From: Arthrobacter antibioticus
GTDB taxonomy: Bacteria; Actinomycetota; Actinomycetes; Actinomycetales; Micrococcaceae
DNA length: 64,000 bases
NCBI RefSeq assembly: GCF_030063205.1
Contig: NZ_JASISQ010000001.1
Coordinates: 423,152-487,151, forward strand
Direction of reading: 5' to 3'
The notes under the pieces were generated by a model. That model did no database searches. It had not been told where the DNA came from and saw only the letters and a list, made by a program, of their open reading frames with translations. The position numbers and the translations under genes were made by a program. Every line of letters starts with the position of its first letter. The first letter of the stretch is position 1. Shown one piece after another: positions 56,327 to 64,000 of this stretch.

Positions 56327-56526
56327 CATCCTGGTTGTGGGCGTTCAGGTTCAGGATGCAAGGACGGCTTGCGCCGCGGTACCACCTCGCTTACCACCCC
56401 CCGGCTTTTGTTTCCAGGGTGTGGCCGCTCATTAGCTGCTGTGACGGGCTTACCCGTCCGGTTCTACTGGCGCCTTTTGAGGGGCACTTTCTTCCGGAAG
56501 CTCACCGGTGATGGCCGGGTCAACGC
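56327..56526 (-). promoter_or_regulatory. T-box riboswitch (translational type) for ileS
   Basis: On the minus strand: a short Stem I CCGG-CCATCA-CCGG that exposes ATC, an Ile codon, as specifier; the T-box sequence GGTGGTACCGCGG at 56374-56386; and, just before the ileS start, CATCCTG and CAGGATG (56327-56333 and 56352-56358), which pair perfectly and would bury the Shine-Dalgarno region. This is the layout of actinobacterial translational T-boxes: uncharged tRNA-Ile should favour the antisequestrator and open ileS translation. No T-run terminator is present. Confidence 0.92.
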
Positions 56527-56542
56527 ATTATCTATTCATTAT

Positions 56543-56575
56543 ACGGGATGCGCGGGACTTCTGCGCGCATCCCGT
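56543..56575 (-). terminator. Terminator of the SDR gene
   Basis: ACGGGATGCGCG (56543-56554) and CGCGCATCCCGT (56564-56575) are perfect 12-bp arms, loop 9 nt, 38 bp after the SDR stop and just before the ileS T-box on the minus strand. Confidence 0.85.
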
Positions 56576-56585
56576 TCTGCCTGTC

Positions 56586-56615
56586 GGGCTCAGTCTGTTA
56601 GGGCTCAGTCTGTTA
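56586..56615. repeat. 15-bp tandem duplication over the SDR stop codon
   Basis: GGGCTCAGTCTGTTA occurs at 56586-56600 and again at 56601-56615. The second copy ends in TTA, the SDR stop codon on the minus strand. Confidence 0.9.
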
Positions 56616-57380
56616 GCGGCGGATCAACTTGTGTGCGGCTGCTTGCGCCACAGGGCGCAGAACAATCTGGTCCAGGTTGATGTGGTGGGCAAGCCCGACG
56701 GCGTAACCCACTACCGAGGCCACATCATCTGCCGTGAGTGGCTGGGCCACGCCACGGTAGACCTTAGCGGCTGCCTCCCGGTCACCGCCTAGTCGATTCA
56801 CCGCAAATTCTTCGGTCTGCACCATGCCGGGCGCCACCTCAATGACGCGGATGTTGTGCACGGCTTCTTCCAGACGCAACACACCGGTCAGGGCATGCTG
56901 GCCAAACTTGGCTGCGTTGTAGCCGGCCCCACCCTCATACGCTTCCACTCCTGCGGTGGAAGTGAGGTTACAAATAGTGCCGTGGCCGTGTCCCCGCAGA
57001 GCAGGTAGGAAAGCTTTAATGACTTTGAGCGTACCCAGGACGTTGACTTGGTACATCCAATCCCAATCTGCCACCTCCGCATTGGCCACACTGTCCGCAC
57101 CGCGGGCACCGCCGGCAACGTTGATGAGGGTATCTAGCCCACCGGTCTGGGCGAAGGTGTCGGCGGTGAAATTGCGTAAACGTGAGACCTCGTCGTCGTT
57201 GGTAATGTCAGTGGCGAACGCCAAGGCTCCGGTCTCCGCAGCCAACTGTTCGAGCCTGTCCTCGCGCCGAGCCACGGCAATCACGTTCCAACCGTCCCGT
57301 CGCAGCTGGCGGACGGTGGCCGCGCCAATCCCTGAACTGGCACCCGTGACAATTGCATTTTTAGAAGTGTTTTCAGCCAT
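56613..57380 (-). CDS. Short-chain dehydrogenase/reductase
   Basis: 255 residues. The NAD(P)-binding TGASSGIGAATV (12-23), NVAGG, the active-site Ser (NLTSTAGVEAYEG) and Y-x-x-x-K (YNAAKFG) are all in place, with a typical C-terminal variable region. ARRE after the first beta strand suggests NADP(H) preference. The substrate is unknown; it looks like the NADP-dependent serine/3-hydroxy acid dehydrogenase-like subset. Confidence 0.92.
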   Translation of the reverse strand: MAENTSKNAIVTGASSGIGAATVRQLRRDGWNVIAVARREDRLEQLAAETGALAFATDITNDDEVSRLRNFTADTFAQTGGLDTLINVAGGARGADSVANAEVADWDWMYQVNVLGTLKVIKAFLPALRGHGHGTICNLTSTAGVEAYEGGAGYNAAKFGQHALTGVLRLEEAVHNIRVIEVAPGMVQTEEFAVNRLGGDREAAAKVYRGVAQPLTADDVASVVGYAVGLAHHINLDQIVLRPVAQAAAHKLIRR

Positions 57381-57450
57381 GTCACCAATCTAGCGCCGTT
57401 GCAGCCCCGGGTTGAACACCTGTCGCTTTTTTGCGGTCCGCTAATTATTC

Positions 57451-57798
57451 CTAGTCAGCCGTTTTTTGCAGGAAGTCCAGCAGGACTGCTGCCTGGTTTT
57501 CATGATGGTCCTTGGCGCCATAGAGCAGCACCACTTTCTTGTGCTCGGCCATGACCTCCCGCAGCTGCGCTACGGCGCAGTTCTTGACCAGCTCGGCCGT
57601 GTACTGGTGCACAAAGGCGTCAAAGCGCTCCGGCACGTGATCAAAAGCTTGACGAACTTCCTTGCTGGGGCCCACGTCTTTGAGACAGAGGTCAATGGTG
57701 CCCTTCTTGATCCCCCGCGGCCATAGCCTGTCCACCAGCACGCGGTACTCCCCCGCTTCCGGCTCCTCATATACCCGCAGTATTCGTACAGTGCCCAT
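57451..57798 (-). CDS. DUF488 family protein
   Basis: 115 residues from ATG 57798 (MGTVRILRVYEEP). The family core RVLVDRLWPRGIKKGTIDLCLKDVGPSKEVRQAF, plus VVLLYGAKDHHENQA, is complete. Such proteins are small, uncharacterised and often linked to stress operons. The longer frame upstream is not supported. Confidence 0.88.
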   Translation of the reverse strand: MGTVRILRVYEEPEAGEYRVLVDRLWPRGIKKGTIDLCLKDVGPSKEVRQAFDHVPERFDAFVHQYTAELVKNCAVAQLREVMAEHKKVVLLYGAKDHHENQAAVLLDFLQKTAD

Positions 57799-57908
57799 GT
57801 CAGCAGCATAGTCCCGAGACCTCCTTCTGCGCAGCGTTTGGAGGCTATGATGCGCCACAAGCATTGCTGCGCACTATTGGCGCAAAACGGCACGCAGAAG
57901 GAGAGGAA

Positions 57909-58397
57909 TCAGGCAGAGTACAGCTCTTTGATCAGTGCAACGTCGGAGTCCAGGGGTAGAAAATACTCGCATTGCCACTTTTGTGTCCGCCGGGCCGTAG
58001 TGCTGAGGCCCTGCACATCCGGAGGGTATACACGCATGGCCCGTTTGCCACCCTTGCCACTCACTGACACCACATCGTGGCGAGTTAGAACTTCAAGGGG
58101 GAACACGAACTGACCCAGCCCGGTGCCAAGGCCGGCGTGAATCACGAAGGAGGCAACGCCGTCGGACGTGTCAAAGGGCCGGATGGGCCCTTGCGCTGAA
58201 CGCTTCCACAGCGTTACGAACTGACCCAGCTTTGTGGGCGTTCTCTTGGCCGTACGGAAGAGCATGAGCCGGCCATCTATGTTTAGTGTGTGGGCGCAAT
58301 ACTGCATACTTTCGGGCTCAGGCTCGATCGAAGAGCACACAAGCCCGGCAGGCTCCCAGACGTTTTGGTGCATCATCAACAAGGTTTCATGGGTCAT
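57909..58397 (-). CDS. MepB family protein
   Basis: 162 residues from ATG 58397, behind GGAGAAAG. The family motifs are visible: ESMQYCAHTLNIDG, FRTAKRTPTKLGQFVTLWKR, PFDTSD, GQFVFPLEVL, GGKRAMRVYPPD and TQKWQCEYFL. MepB occurs beside the MepR-MepA multidrug efflux pair in Staphylococcus but has no assigned activity. Here it stands divergent from valS. The frame extends to an ATG whose first base is the start of valS; that start was rejected. Confidence 0.88.
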   Translation of the reverse strand: MTHETLLMMHQNVWEPAGLVCSSIEPEPESMQYCAHTLNIDGRLMLFRTAKRTPTKLGQFVTLWKRSAQGPIRPFDTSDGVASFVIHAGLGTGLGQFVFPLEVLTRHDVVSVSGKGGKRAMRVYPPDVQGLSTTARRTQKWQCEYFLPLDSDVALIKELYSA

Positions 58398-58500
58398 CAG
58401 TGCCACTTTCTCCACACGGCTTTTGGCCCAAATGGTATCAAGTGCCCACCTGGAATGCTTGAACCACCCGTTCCTGCCCAACTCGTGGAAGAATTGGGCC

Positions 58501-61140
58501 ATGGCTGAAAACATTCCGGGCACAGACACGCCCGCACCCACCCCAAGCAACGTTCCCGACAAACCCGTTTTGGAGGGCCTTGAAGAGTCCCTGACCAAGC
58601 GCTGGCTTGCTGAAGGAACCTACAAATTTGATCGTGAGACCACGCGGGAGCAGGTGTATTCCATTGACACTCCCCCGCCCACGGCTTCTGGATCGTTGCA
58701 TGTGGGGCACATGTTCTCCTACACCCAAACCGATGTGCTGGCACGCTTCCAGCGCATGAACGGCAAGAACGTCTTCTACCCCATGGGTTGGGATGACAAC
58801 GGTCTGCCCACCGAACGCCGCGTGCAGAACTTTTACGGTGTGCGTTGTGATCCAAAGATTTCCTACGAGCCCGGATACCAACCTCCGGCGACTCCCGCCA
58901 AGAACCAGCGTGATTTCGATGTCATCTCACGCAAGAATTTCATTGAGCTGTGCGAGGTGCTTGCCGTTGAAGACGAGAAAGTTTTTGAGCACCTCTTCCA
59001 GACCCTGGGCCTCTCTGTTGACTGGGCACTGACCTACCGCACCATTGATGATCACTCACGAGCAGTCTCGCAGCGCGGCTTCTTGGAAAACCTGAGTGCC
59101 GGGGATGCGTACATGGCTGAGGCCCCCACACTGTGGGATGTCACCTTCCGGACCGCCGTTGCCCAGGCAGAACTGGAAGACCGTGAAATGCCCGGCGCAT
59201 ATCACCGGTTCCCCTTCTTCGCCGAAGATGGTTCAAAGATTTACATTGAAACGACCCGTCCCGAATTGCTGGCGGCCTGCTCCGCCTTGGTGGCCAACCC
59301 TGACGACGAACGCTACAAGGCGTTGTTTGGAAAAAAGGTTACCTCCCCGTTGTTCGGAGTAGAGGTTGAGGTCCTTCCGCACGCTCTGGCCAAGGCCGAT
59401 AAGGGCTCCGGAATCGCCATGGTGTGTACCTTTGGTGACCTGACAGACGTCATTTGGTGGCGTGAACTCCAGCTGCCCACCCGCGCCATTGTTGGCCGTG
59501 ACGGGCGCATCCTCTCGGAGACCCCCGAGTGGATCACCACCGAGGAGGGCCGCGAGAACTACGCCACCATCGCCGGCAAGACTGTCTTTGGTGCTAAAGA
59601 AGGTCTCATAACCCTGCTGACCGACGCTGAGCTTCTTGACGGTGAAGCCAAGAAGATCATGCACCCGGTGAACTTCTTTGAAAAGGGCGACAAGCCCTTG
59701 GAAATCGTCAGTTCACGCCAGTGGTACATTCGCAATGGCGGCCGTGACGCGGATCGCCGCGAACACCTGATCAGCCGCGGTAAAGAAATCGAATTCCACC
59801 CGGCTTTCATGCGCTCACGCTACGACAACTGGATCTCCGGGTTGAACGGCGACTGGCTGGTTTCGCGTCAGCGCTTCTTCGGCGTCCCGGTTCCCGTCTG
59901 GTACCCCCTCGACGCCGACGCCAACCCAGACTACGAAAACCCCATCCTGCCCACCACCGAAATGCTTCCAGTTGATCCTGCAGCGGACGCCGCTCCTGGC
60001 TACACCGAAGAGCAGCGAAATCTCCCTGGCGGCTTCGTCGGTGACGCCGATGTGTTGGATACGTGGGCCACCTCATCCCTGACTCCGCAAATTGTTGGTG
60101 GTTGGGGCGTAGATGAAGAACTATTCAACAACGTCTACCCGTTCGACCTGCGTCCCCAAGGCCACGACATCATCCGTACTTGGCTGTTCTCCTCAGCCGT
60201 GCGCGCAGACGCTCTCCAAGGAAGCGCACCCTGGAAGCATGCAGCCATCTCGGGCTGGATCCTTGACCCCGACCGGAAGAAGATGTCCAAGTCCAAGGGC
60301 AACGTGGTGGTCCCCACTGATGTGCTGAACGACTTCGGGGCCGACGCCGTTCGCTACTGGGCGGCCTCAGCCAAGCTCGGCGCTGATACGGCTTATGAGA
60401 TTGCGCAGATGAAGATTGGCCGCCGCTTGGCAATCAAGTTGCTCAACGTTTCCAAGTTTGTGCTCAATCTCGGCGCCACCGAAGCCAATGTCCTCACCGC
60501 CGATTCCGATGAGCTACAAAATGCGTTGGACCGCGGACTGCTGGCTCAGCTCTCTGAGGTTGTTTGGATTGCCACCTCAGCGTTTGAGAAGTACGACTAC
60601 GCCCGTGCACTCCAGCTTACTGAGAGCTTCTTCTGGCACTTCACCGATGACTATGTAGAGCTGATCAAGGACCGTGCGTACGGAGCCAGTGGCGAAGAGG
60701 GTCAGGCCTCCGTGCTGGCAGCTTTGGCGACAACGTTGGATTCTCTGCTGCGCCTCTTTGCTCCCTTCCTGCCCTTTGCAACAGAAGAGGTGTGGAGCTG
60801 GTGGCGCAAGGGTTCGATTCACCGCGAATTATGGCCGGCGCTGGTCGCCGTGGACGACGGCGACACCAGCTTACTGGCGACAGTGGGCGATGCTTTGAGT
60901 GGTATCCGCAAGGCCAAGTCAGAAGCGAAGGTCAAGCAACGTACCCAGGTACTCTCAGCAACAGTGACGGCCGGAGCCGTGGAGGCTTCTCAGCTTGCTG
61001 CCGGTCTGGGCGACCTTAAGGCTGCCGCCAATGCCCTGGAGATCACGGTTGCCGTGGGCGAAGGCGAACTGCGTGTTTCCGATGTGGTGTTGGCACCGGC
61101 AGAAGAACCCGCTGCAGCAGTATCCGCAGCACAGGCCTGA
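58501..61140 (+). CDS. valS: Valyl-tRNA synthetase
   Basis: 879 residues from ATG 58501. HIGH motif as HVGH (67-70) in GSLHVGHMF; KMSKS intact (KKMSKSKGN near 593). MGWDDNGLPTERRVQNFYGV and the overall pattern resemble the archaeal-like ValS type that occurs in some actinobacteria rather than the typical bacterial one. The C-terminal region ends with an alanine-rich tail. The frame continues upstream of 58501 but belongs to the mepB antisense. Confidence 0.96.
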   Translation: MAENIPGTDTPAPTPSNVPDKPVLEGLEESLTKRWLAEGTYKFDRETTREQVYSIDTPPPTASGSLHVGHMFSYTQTDVLARFQRMNGKNVFYPMGWDDNGLPTERRVQNFYGVRCDPKISYEPGYQPPATPAKNQRDFDVISRKNFIELCEVLAVEDEKVFEHLFQTLGLSVDWALTYRTIDDHSRAVSQRGFLENLSAGDAYMAEAPTLWDVTFRTAVAQAELEDREMPGAYHRFPFFAEDGSKIYIETTRPELLAACSALVANPDDERYKALFGKKVTSPLFGVEVEVLPHALAKADKGSGIAMVCTFGDLTDVIWWRELQLPTRAIVGRDGRILSETPEWITTEEGRENYATIAGKTVFGAKEGLITLLTDAELLDGEAKKIMHPVNFFEKGDKPLEIVSSRQWYIRNGGRDADRREHLISRGKEIEFHPAFMRSRYDNWISGLNGDWLVSRQRFFGVPVPVWYPLDADANPDYENPILPTTEMLPVDPAADAAPGYTEEQRNLPGGFVGDADVLDTWATSSLTPQIVGGWGVDEELFNNVYPFDLRPQGHDIIRTWLFSSAVRADALQGSAPWKHAAISGWILDPDRKKMSKSKGNVVVPTDVLNDFGADAVRYWAASAKLGADTAYEIAQMKIGRRLAIKLLNVSKFVLNLGATEANVLTADSDELQNALDRGLLAQLSEVVWIATSAFEKYDYARALQLTESFFWHFTDDYVELIKDRAYGASGEEGQASVLAALATTLDSLLRLFAPFLPFATEEVWSWWRKGSIHRELWPALVAVDDGDTSLLATVGDALSGIRKAKSEAKVKQRTQVLSATVTAGAVEASQLAAGLGDLKAAANALEITVAVGEGELRVSDVVLAPAEEPAAAVSAAQA

Positions 61141-61159
61141 TACGCCGCACAACTGTGTG

Positions 61160-61199
61160 GTTGAGGACACCCCCGGAGGAACGAAGGGGTGTCCTCAAC
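61160..61199 (+). terminator. Terminator of valS
   Basis: GTTGAGGACACCCC (61160-61173) and GGGGTGTCCTCAAC (61186-61199) are perfect 14-bp arms with a 12-nt loop, 20 bp past the valS stop. It also faces the convergent SGNH gene (stop 61208). Confidence 0.88.
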
Positions 61200-61207
61200 T
61201 CCGCTTC

Positions 61208-62029
61208 TCAACCAGGCGGATTCGTTAACTCCCGGGCACGTTTCTTCAGTCCTTTTTTGGGCGGTACCCGGACGGGCTCCGGCCAACGCGGTGTCAGTGA
61301 ATCACCCAAGGTGGTGCCACGCACTTTGCGCACAGCCAACGGAAGCACCCAGTCTCTAACCCAGAGATATTGTTCTCGCGTCCAGTGCACCAGACCGGGC
61401 ATGGGAGTAATTTCCTTGTGTTTATGAGTAATCCCGTGCTGGACATCCAGCAAATCTAAGAGCGCGGCAGCTAAATACTTATGCCCTGCCTTTGACATAT
61501 GCAGCCGGTCCGGCCCCCACATGCGCGGACTTGCGTACGCTGCAAAGCCGGCGTAATCGACTAAAATGGCATCGTATTTTTTCGCCAGATTCCGCACACC
61601 GTCATTGTAGGCATGGTTCTTGCGCCGCAGAGGAGATAGCAGCGGGGAAACCTCCACGTCGTAACCGGTGAAGAGCAGCAAGGTGGCGCCGGTCTGAGAA
61701 AGCCGGGAAACCATGAATTCATAGTGCGCCAGGATTTCCGGGAGTTTTGTTCCGAAGTCCATAACATCATTCCCGCCGGCATACAGCGTAATCAGCGTTG
61801 GCTCCATGGCTAGGGCGGGCTCAAGTTGTTCTGCAACAATGTCCCGTAGGCGCTTGCTGCGCACCGCCAGATTAGCGTACTCCCATCCGGGTGCTTCCTT
61901 GGCCAGCCCTTCCGCAACTCTGTCCGCCCAGCCGCGGACTCCATTGGGCAGGTGCTTGTTGACGTCGCCAACGCCCTCAGTAAAGGAATCGCCCAGTGCC
62001 ACATAGCGCCCAGGTTCACCAGCGAACAC
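61208..62029 (-). CDS. SGNH/GDSL hydrolase
   Basis: 273 residues from GTG 62029. Block I has the nucleophile in YVALGDSFTEGVGD (about 9-22), block III the GGND (YAGGNDVMDFG) and block V DRLHMSKAGH with the catalytic Asp and His. No signal peptide is visible, so it is probably cytoplasmic. It removes an acyl or sugar ester; the substrate is unknown. The C-terminal third (PLAVRKVRGTTLGDSLTPRWPEPV) is an Arg/Lys/Pro extension. It sits 6 nt after ugd and may share its transcript. Confidence 0.9.
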   Translation of the reverse strand: MFAGEPGRYVALGDSFTEGVGDVNKHLPNGVRGWADRVAEGLAKEAPGWEYANLAVRSKRLRDIVAEQLEPALAMEPTLITLYAGGNDVMDFGTKLPEILAHYEFMVSRLSQTGATLLLFTGYDVEVSPLLSPLRRKNHAYNDGVRNLAKKYDAILVDYAGFAAYASPRMWGPDRLHMSKAGHKYLAAALLDLLDVQHGITHKHKEITPMPGLVHWTREQYLWVRDWVLPLAVRKVRGTTLGDSLTPRWPEPVRVPPKKGLKKRARELTNPPG

Positions 62030-62035
62030 GGGGCG

Positions 62036-63424
62036 TTAGAGAGCAAACTGGTTGGAGGCAATGTTCGCCCCGCTAGCTGGTGCCCACTTTTCTACTGCCG
62101 GGCCAACCACCTGGTCACTGCCGCGGCCAACTCCATGATAATCCCACCCAGCCTCCTGCCATGACCGCGCATCAAGAGCATTTCGGCCATCCACGATCAC
62201 CGGCCGTTGCACCGCAGCGGCTGCCTTGCGCGGATCCAAAGAAACGAATTCCGGCCACTGGGTCAGCAAAAGCACTAGCTCGGCTCCACGCAGGGCGGCA
62301 AATACATCGCTTTCAAAGCTAAGCTGCGGGTACTGCAACCAGGCGCTGTCCACGGCTTGCGGATCAGTGACGCTCACCCGTGCCCCTTGTGCAGCAAGCT
62401 GAACTGCCACATCCAATGCGGGAGAATCGCGAATGTCATCAGTGTTGGGTTTAAACGATGCCCCTAAAATGGTGATCCGAAGTCCGCGGACTGAACCGCC
62501 GCACAGCCCCACCGCTGTCTCAGCCACCCTGAATCTGGCATCGGCATTGATGCCGTCAACCAGAGAGAGCATCTCATCCAGCGACTCAATTCCGTGCCGC
62601 TGCGCCTGAACTCGAAACGAGCGCAGATCTTTGGGCAGGCATCCGCCACCAAAGCCCACCCCCGCATGGAAATATTTTCCACCAATCCGTTCATCGTGCC
62701 CCAGCGCCTGTTGCAATGCGACGACGTCGGCACCCACCTGCTCGCAAAACTCACCAACAGCGTTGATGTAAGAGAGTTTCAATGCCAAAAATGCGTTCGC
62801 TGATACTTTGATCAGTTCCGCTGTAGCAAAGTTGGTGAGCACCTGCGGTGTGCCACGTGCCAACAGGGGTGCGTAGACGGCGTCGAGCATGGCGCGCGCG
62901 CTGCTTTGTAATGTGCCGTCCAGCAGACCGTAGACCAACCGATCCGGGACCAAGGAATCCTGTACGGCAGTGCCTTGACGAAGGAACTCCGGGTTCCAGA
63001 TCAGAGCGGCCCCCGTCCCTGCAATCATTTCCTGGACTTGAGCGGCCGTCCCAACTGGAACGGTCGATTTGCCCACCACGACGGCATCTGCTCGTACAAA
63101 AGGCACGAGGGTCTCAATGGCGCTGAACAGAAACGATAGGTCAGAATCGTTACCAGTCTTGGACTGAGGGGTGCCGACACAGAGGAAATGGACCTGTGCC
63201 TGCGCCAGCTCGCCAGGATCGGTGGTGAAACGAAGGCGCCCATTGTGGCGGCCTTGCTCCAGTAACTCGGCCAGTCCCGGCTCATAGAAAGGGGCGTTGC
63301 CACTTTCAAGGTGTGCAATTCTTAGAGCATCTGTATCTAGTCCCACCACGTCATGCCCCAAGTGGGCCAACGTCGCCGCATGAACTGTTCCTAGATACCC
63401 GGCACCAATCACTGAAATTTTCAT
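62036..63424 (-). CDS. ugd: UDP-glucose/GDP-mannose dehydrogenase family protein (UDP-glucose 6-dehydrogenase)
   Basis: 462 residues. The NAD site GAGYLGTVHAATLAHLGHDVVGLD is at the N-terminus; the catalytic cysteine lies in FGGGCLPKDL; KLSYINAVGEF and FKPNTDDIRDSPALDV complete the family pattern. It oxidises a nucleotide sugar, most likely UDP-glucose to UDP-glucuronate. It overlaps the preceding mannosyltransferase-like gene by ATGA, so envelope polysaccharide or glycolipid synthesis is a reasonable context. Confidence 0.93.
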   Translation of the reverse strand: MKISVIGAGYLGTVHAATLAHLGHDVVGLDTDALRIAHLESGNAPFYEPGLAELLEQGRHNGRLRFTTDPGELAQAQVHFLCVGTPQSKTGNDSDLSFLFSAIETLVPFVRADAVVVGKSTVPVGTAAQVQEMIAGTGAALIWNPEFLRQGTAVQDSLVPDRLVYGLLDGTLQSSARAMLDAVYAPLLARGTPQVLTNFATAELIKVSANAFLALKLSYINAVGEFCEQVGADVVALQQALGHDERIGGKYFHAGVGFGGGCLPKDLRSFRVQAQRHGIESLDEMLSLVDGINADARFRVAETAVGLCGGSVRGLRITILGASFKPNTDDIRDSPALDVAVQLAAQGARVSVTDPQAVDSAWLQYPQLSFESDVFAALRGAELVLLLTQWPEFVSLDPRKAAAAVQRPVIVDGRNALDARSWQEAGWDYHGVGRGSDQVVGPAVEKWAPASGANIASNQFAL

Positions 63425-64000
63425 CTGATTCCTTTCAAGACTGCACTTAGCTGCGGGTACTCTGCAATGGCTTGCTCGTAGAGGTCCATCAGCTCCTCAC
63501 ACAGGACACCCCAGGAGCGGCCCTGTACTTGTTGCAAAGCTGCCTGGCCAAAAGCACTGCGTTTAGCATCGTCACCGATCAAATCTGCTGCATAGGCGCG
63601 TAACTGGCTGAGTTCACCCGGCTCATAGAGCCAGCCAGTGCGGGAGGAATCCACCAAGTCCAAGGGCCCGCCCCGGCCGGTAGCAATAACCGGGACTGCC
63701 GATGCCATGGCTTCTTGAATCGTTTGGCAAAAGGTTTCCAACTCCCCCGGGTGCACGAATAAGTCCAGGGACGCCATGGCAGTTGCCAAGTCTTCACCGT
63801 CAAGGAAGCCGGTGAAGTATGCATCGGGAAGGGCCGCTTGGAGAGTTTCGCGTTGTGGTCCCTCGCCCACAATGACAATTTTGGTGTTGTTTAAGCCAGC
63901 GAGAACGGATAGGTCTGCTACTTGTTTTTCCAGGGCAAGGCGACCAACGTAGCCAATGATTTTTTGTCCCTGCGGCGCCACAGTGGCGCGGAACTCATCA
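63421..64000 (-). CDS. Glycosyltransferase, MgtA/GT4-like, C-terminal part, runs off the right edge
   Basis: The last 193 residues are present; the frame stays open to 64000 (reading DEFRATVAPQGQKIIGYVGRL). It is the C-terminal nucleotide-sugar-binding half of a GT-B enzyme: GYVGRLALEKQVADL, IVIVGEGPQRETLQ, FTGFLDGEDLATAM, and ETFCQTIQEAMASAVPVIATGRGG with the donor-binding Glu. The sequence matches actinobacterial GDP-mannose-dependent alpha-mannosyltransferases of the MgtA type. The true start lies outside the window. Confidence 0.85.
   Translation of the reverse strand, partial: DEFRATVAPQGQKIIGYVGRLALEKQVADLSVLAGLNNTKIVIVGEGPQRETLQAALPDAYFTGFLDGEDLATAMASLDLFVHPGELETFCQTIQEAMASAVPVIATGRGGPLDLVDSSRTGWLYEPGELSQLRAYAADLIGDDAKRSAFGQAALQQVQGRSWGVLCEELMDLYEQAIAEYPQLSAVLKGIR

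Overview
The window looks like chromosome of a Micrococcaceae actinobacterium (Arthrobacter-like), with GC in the mid-to-high fifties by eye. The evidence is mycothiol-linked enzymes (mycoredoxin, S-nitrosomycothiol/hydroxymethyl-mycothiol dehydrogenase), a class Ib nrdHIEF cluster, a short actinobacterial-type ileS T-box, the gene orders rplU-rpmA-obg-proB-proA and nadD-rsfS, an RNase E with a very long Ala/Arg/Lys-rich N-terminus, and repeated ATGA/GTGA stop-start overlaps. Most of the window is housekeeping DNA; one stretch (about 10.97-12.84 kb) is accessory.

Layout. 1-8.1 kb: 3' partial dnaE2 with a DUF6504 partner, a GNAT acetyltransferase, an SRAP repair protein, a mycothiol/thiol detoxification trio (mrx1, mscR, MBL hydrolase), a 25-bp perfect inverted repeat, then a lipoate ligase-like protein, an acyl-CoA thioesterase and a DedA protein on the minus strand. 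8.3-10.97 kb: acyl-CoA synthetase and an 8-TM protein of unknown function. 11.1-12.74 kb: a candidate retron. A reverse transcriptase with YADD, PQGAPASP and VTG motifs, resembling the myxobacterial Mx162 RT group, is preceded by a 163-nt segment closed by an imperfect 19-bp a1/a2 inverted repeat and filled with hairpins (msr-msd candidate). This is the most exciting part of the window. 12.8-17.7 kb: NUDIX hydrolase and nrdHIEF with a probable NrdR operator pair. 17.9-23.8 kb: LysR regulator, class 3-like aldehyde dehydrogenase, metF-metE. 24.2-29.2 kb: a moxR-DUF58-vWA-vWA-TPR locus. 29.4-36 kb: ROK regulator, RlmG-like methyltransferase, GlpF-like channel, YchJ, FadR-type regulator, two identical tRNA-Ala(GGC) genes, histidine phosphatase, rsfS. 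36-43.7 kb: a long minus-strand series with nadD, proA, proB, obg, rpmA and rplU. 44-49.5 kb: ThiD-TenA fusion under a TPP riboswitch, and rne. 49.9-58 kb: VKOR, a REPIN-like repeat pair, ndk, a DUF4233 protein, folC, ileS with T-box, SDR, DUF488. 57.9-64 kb: mepB, valS, an SGNH hydrolase, UDP-sugar dehydrogenase and a partial MgtA-like mannosyltransferase.

The genes form several functional units: error-prone repair, mycothiol redox metabolism, dNTP supply (NrdH reduces NrdEF; NrdI activates the Mn cofactor; NrdR represses), methionine synthesis (MetF feeds 5-methyl-THF to MetE), proline synthesis (ProB then ProA), folate and translation (FolC, IleS, ValS), and envelope sugar metabolism at the right edge. 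Short tandem repeats carrying stop codons recur at gene 3' ends (2.92, 18.82, 29.57, 56.59 kb), and a dispersed 50-bp repeat occurs beside the retron and again beside ndk.
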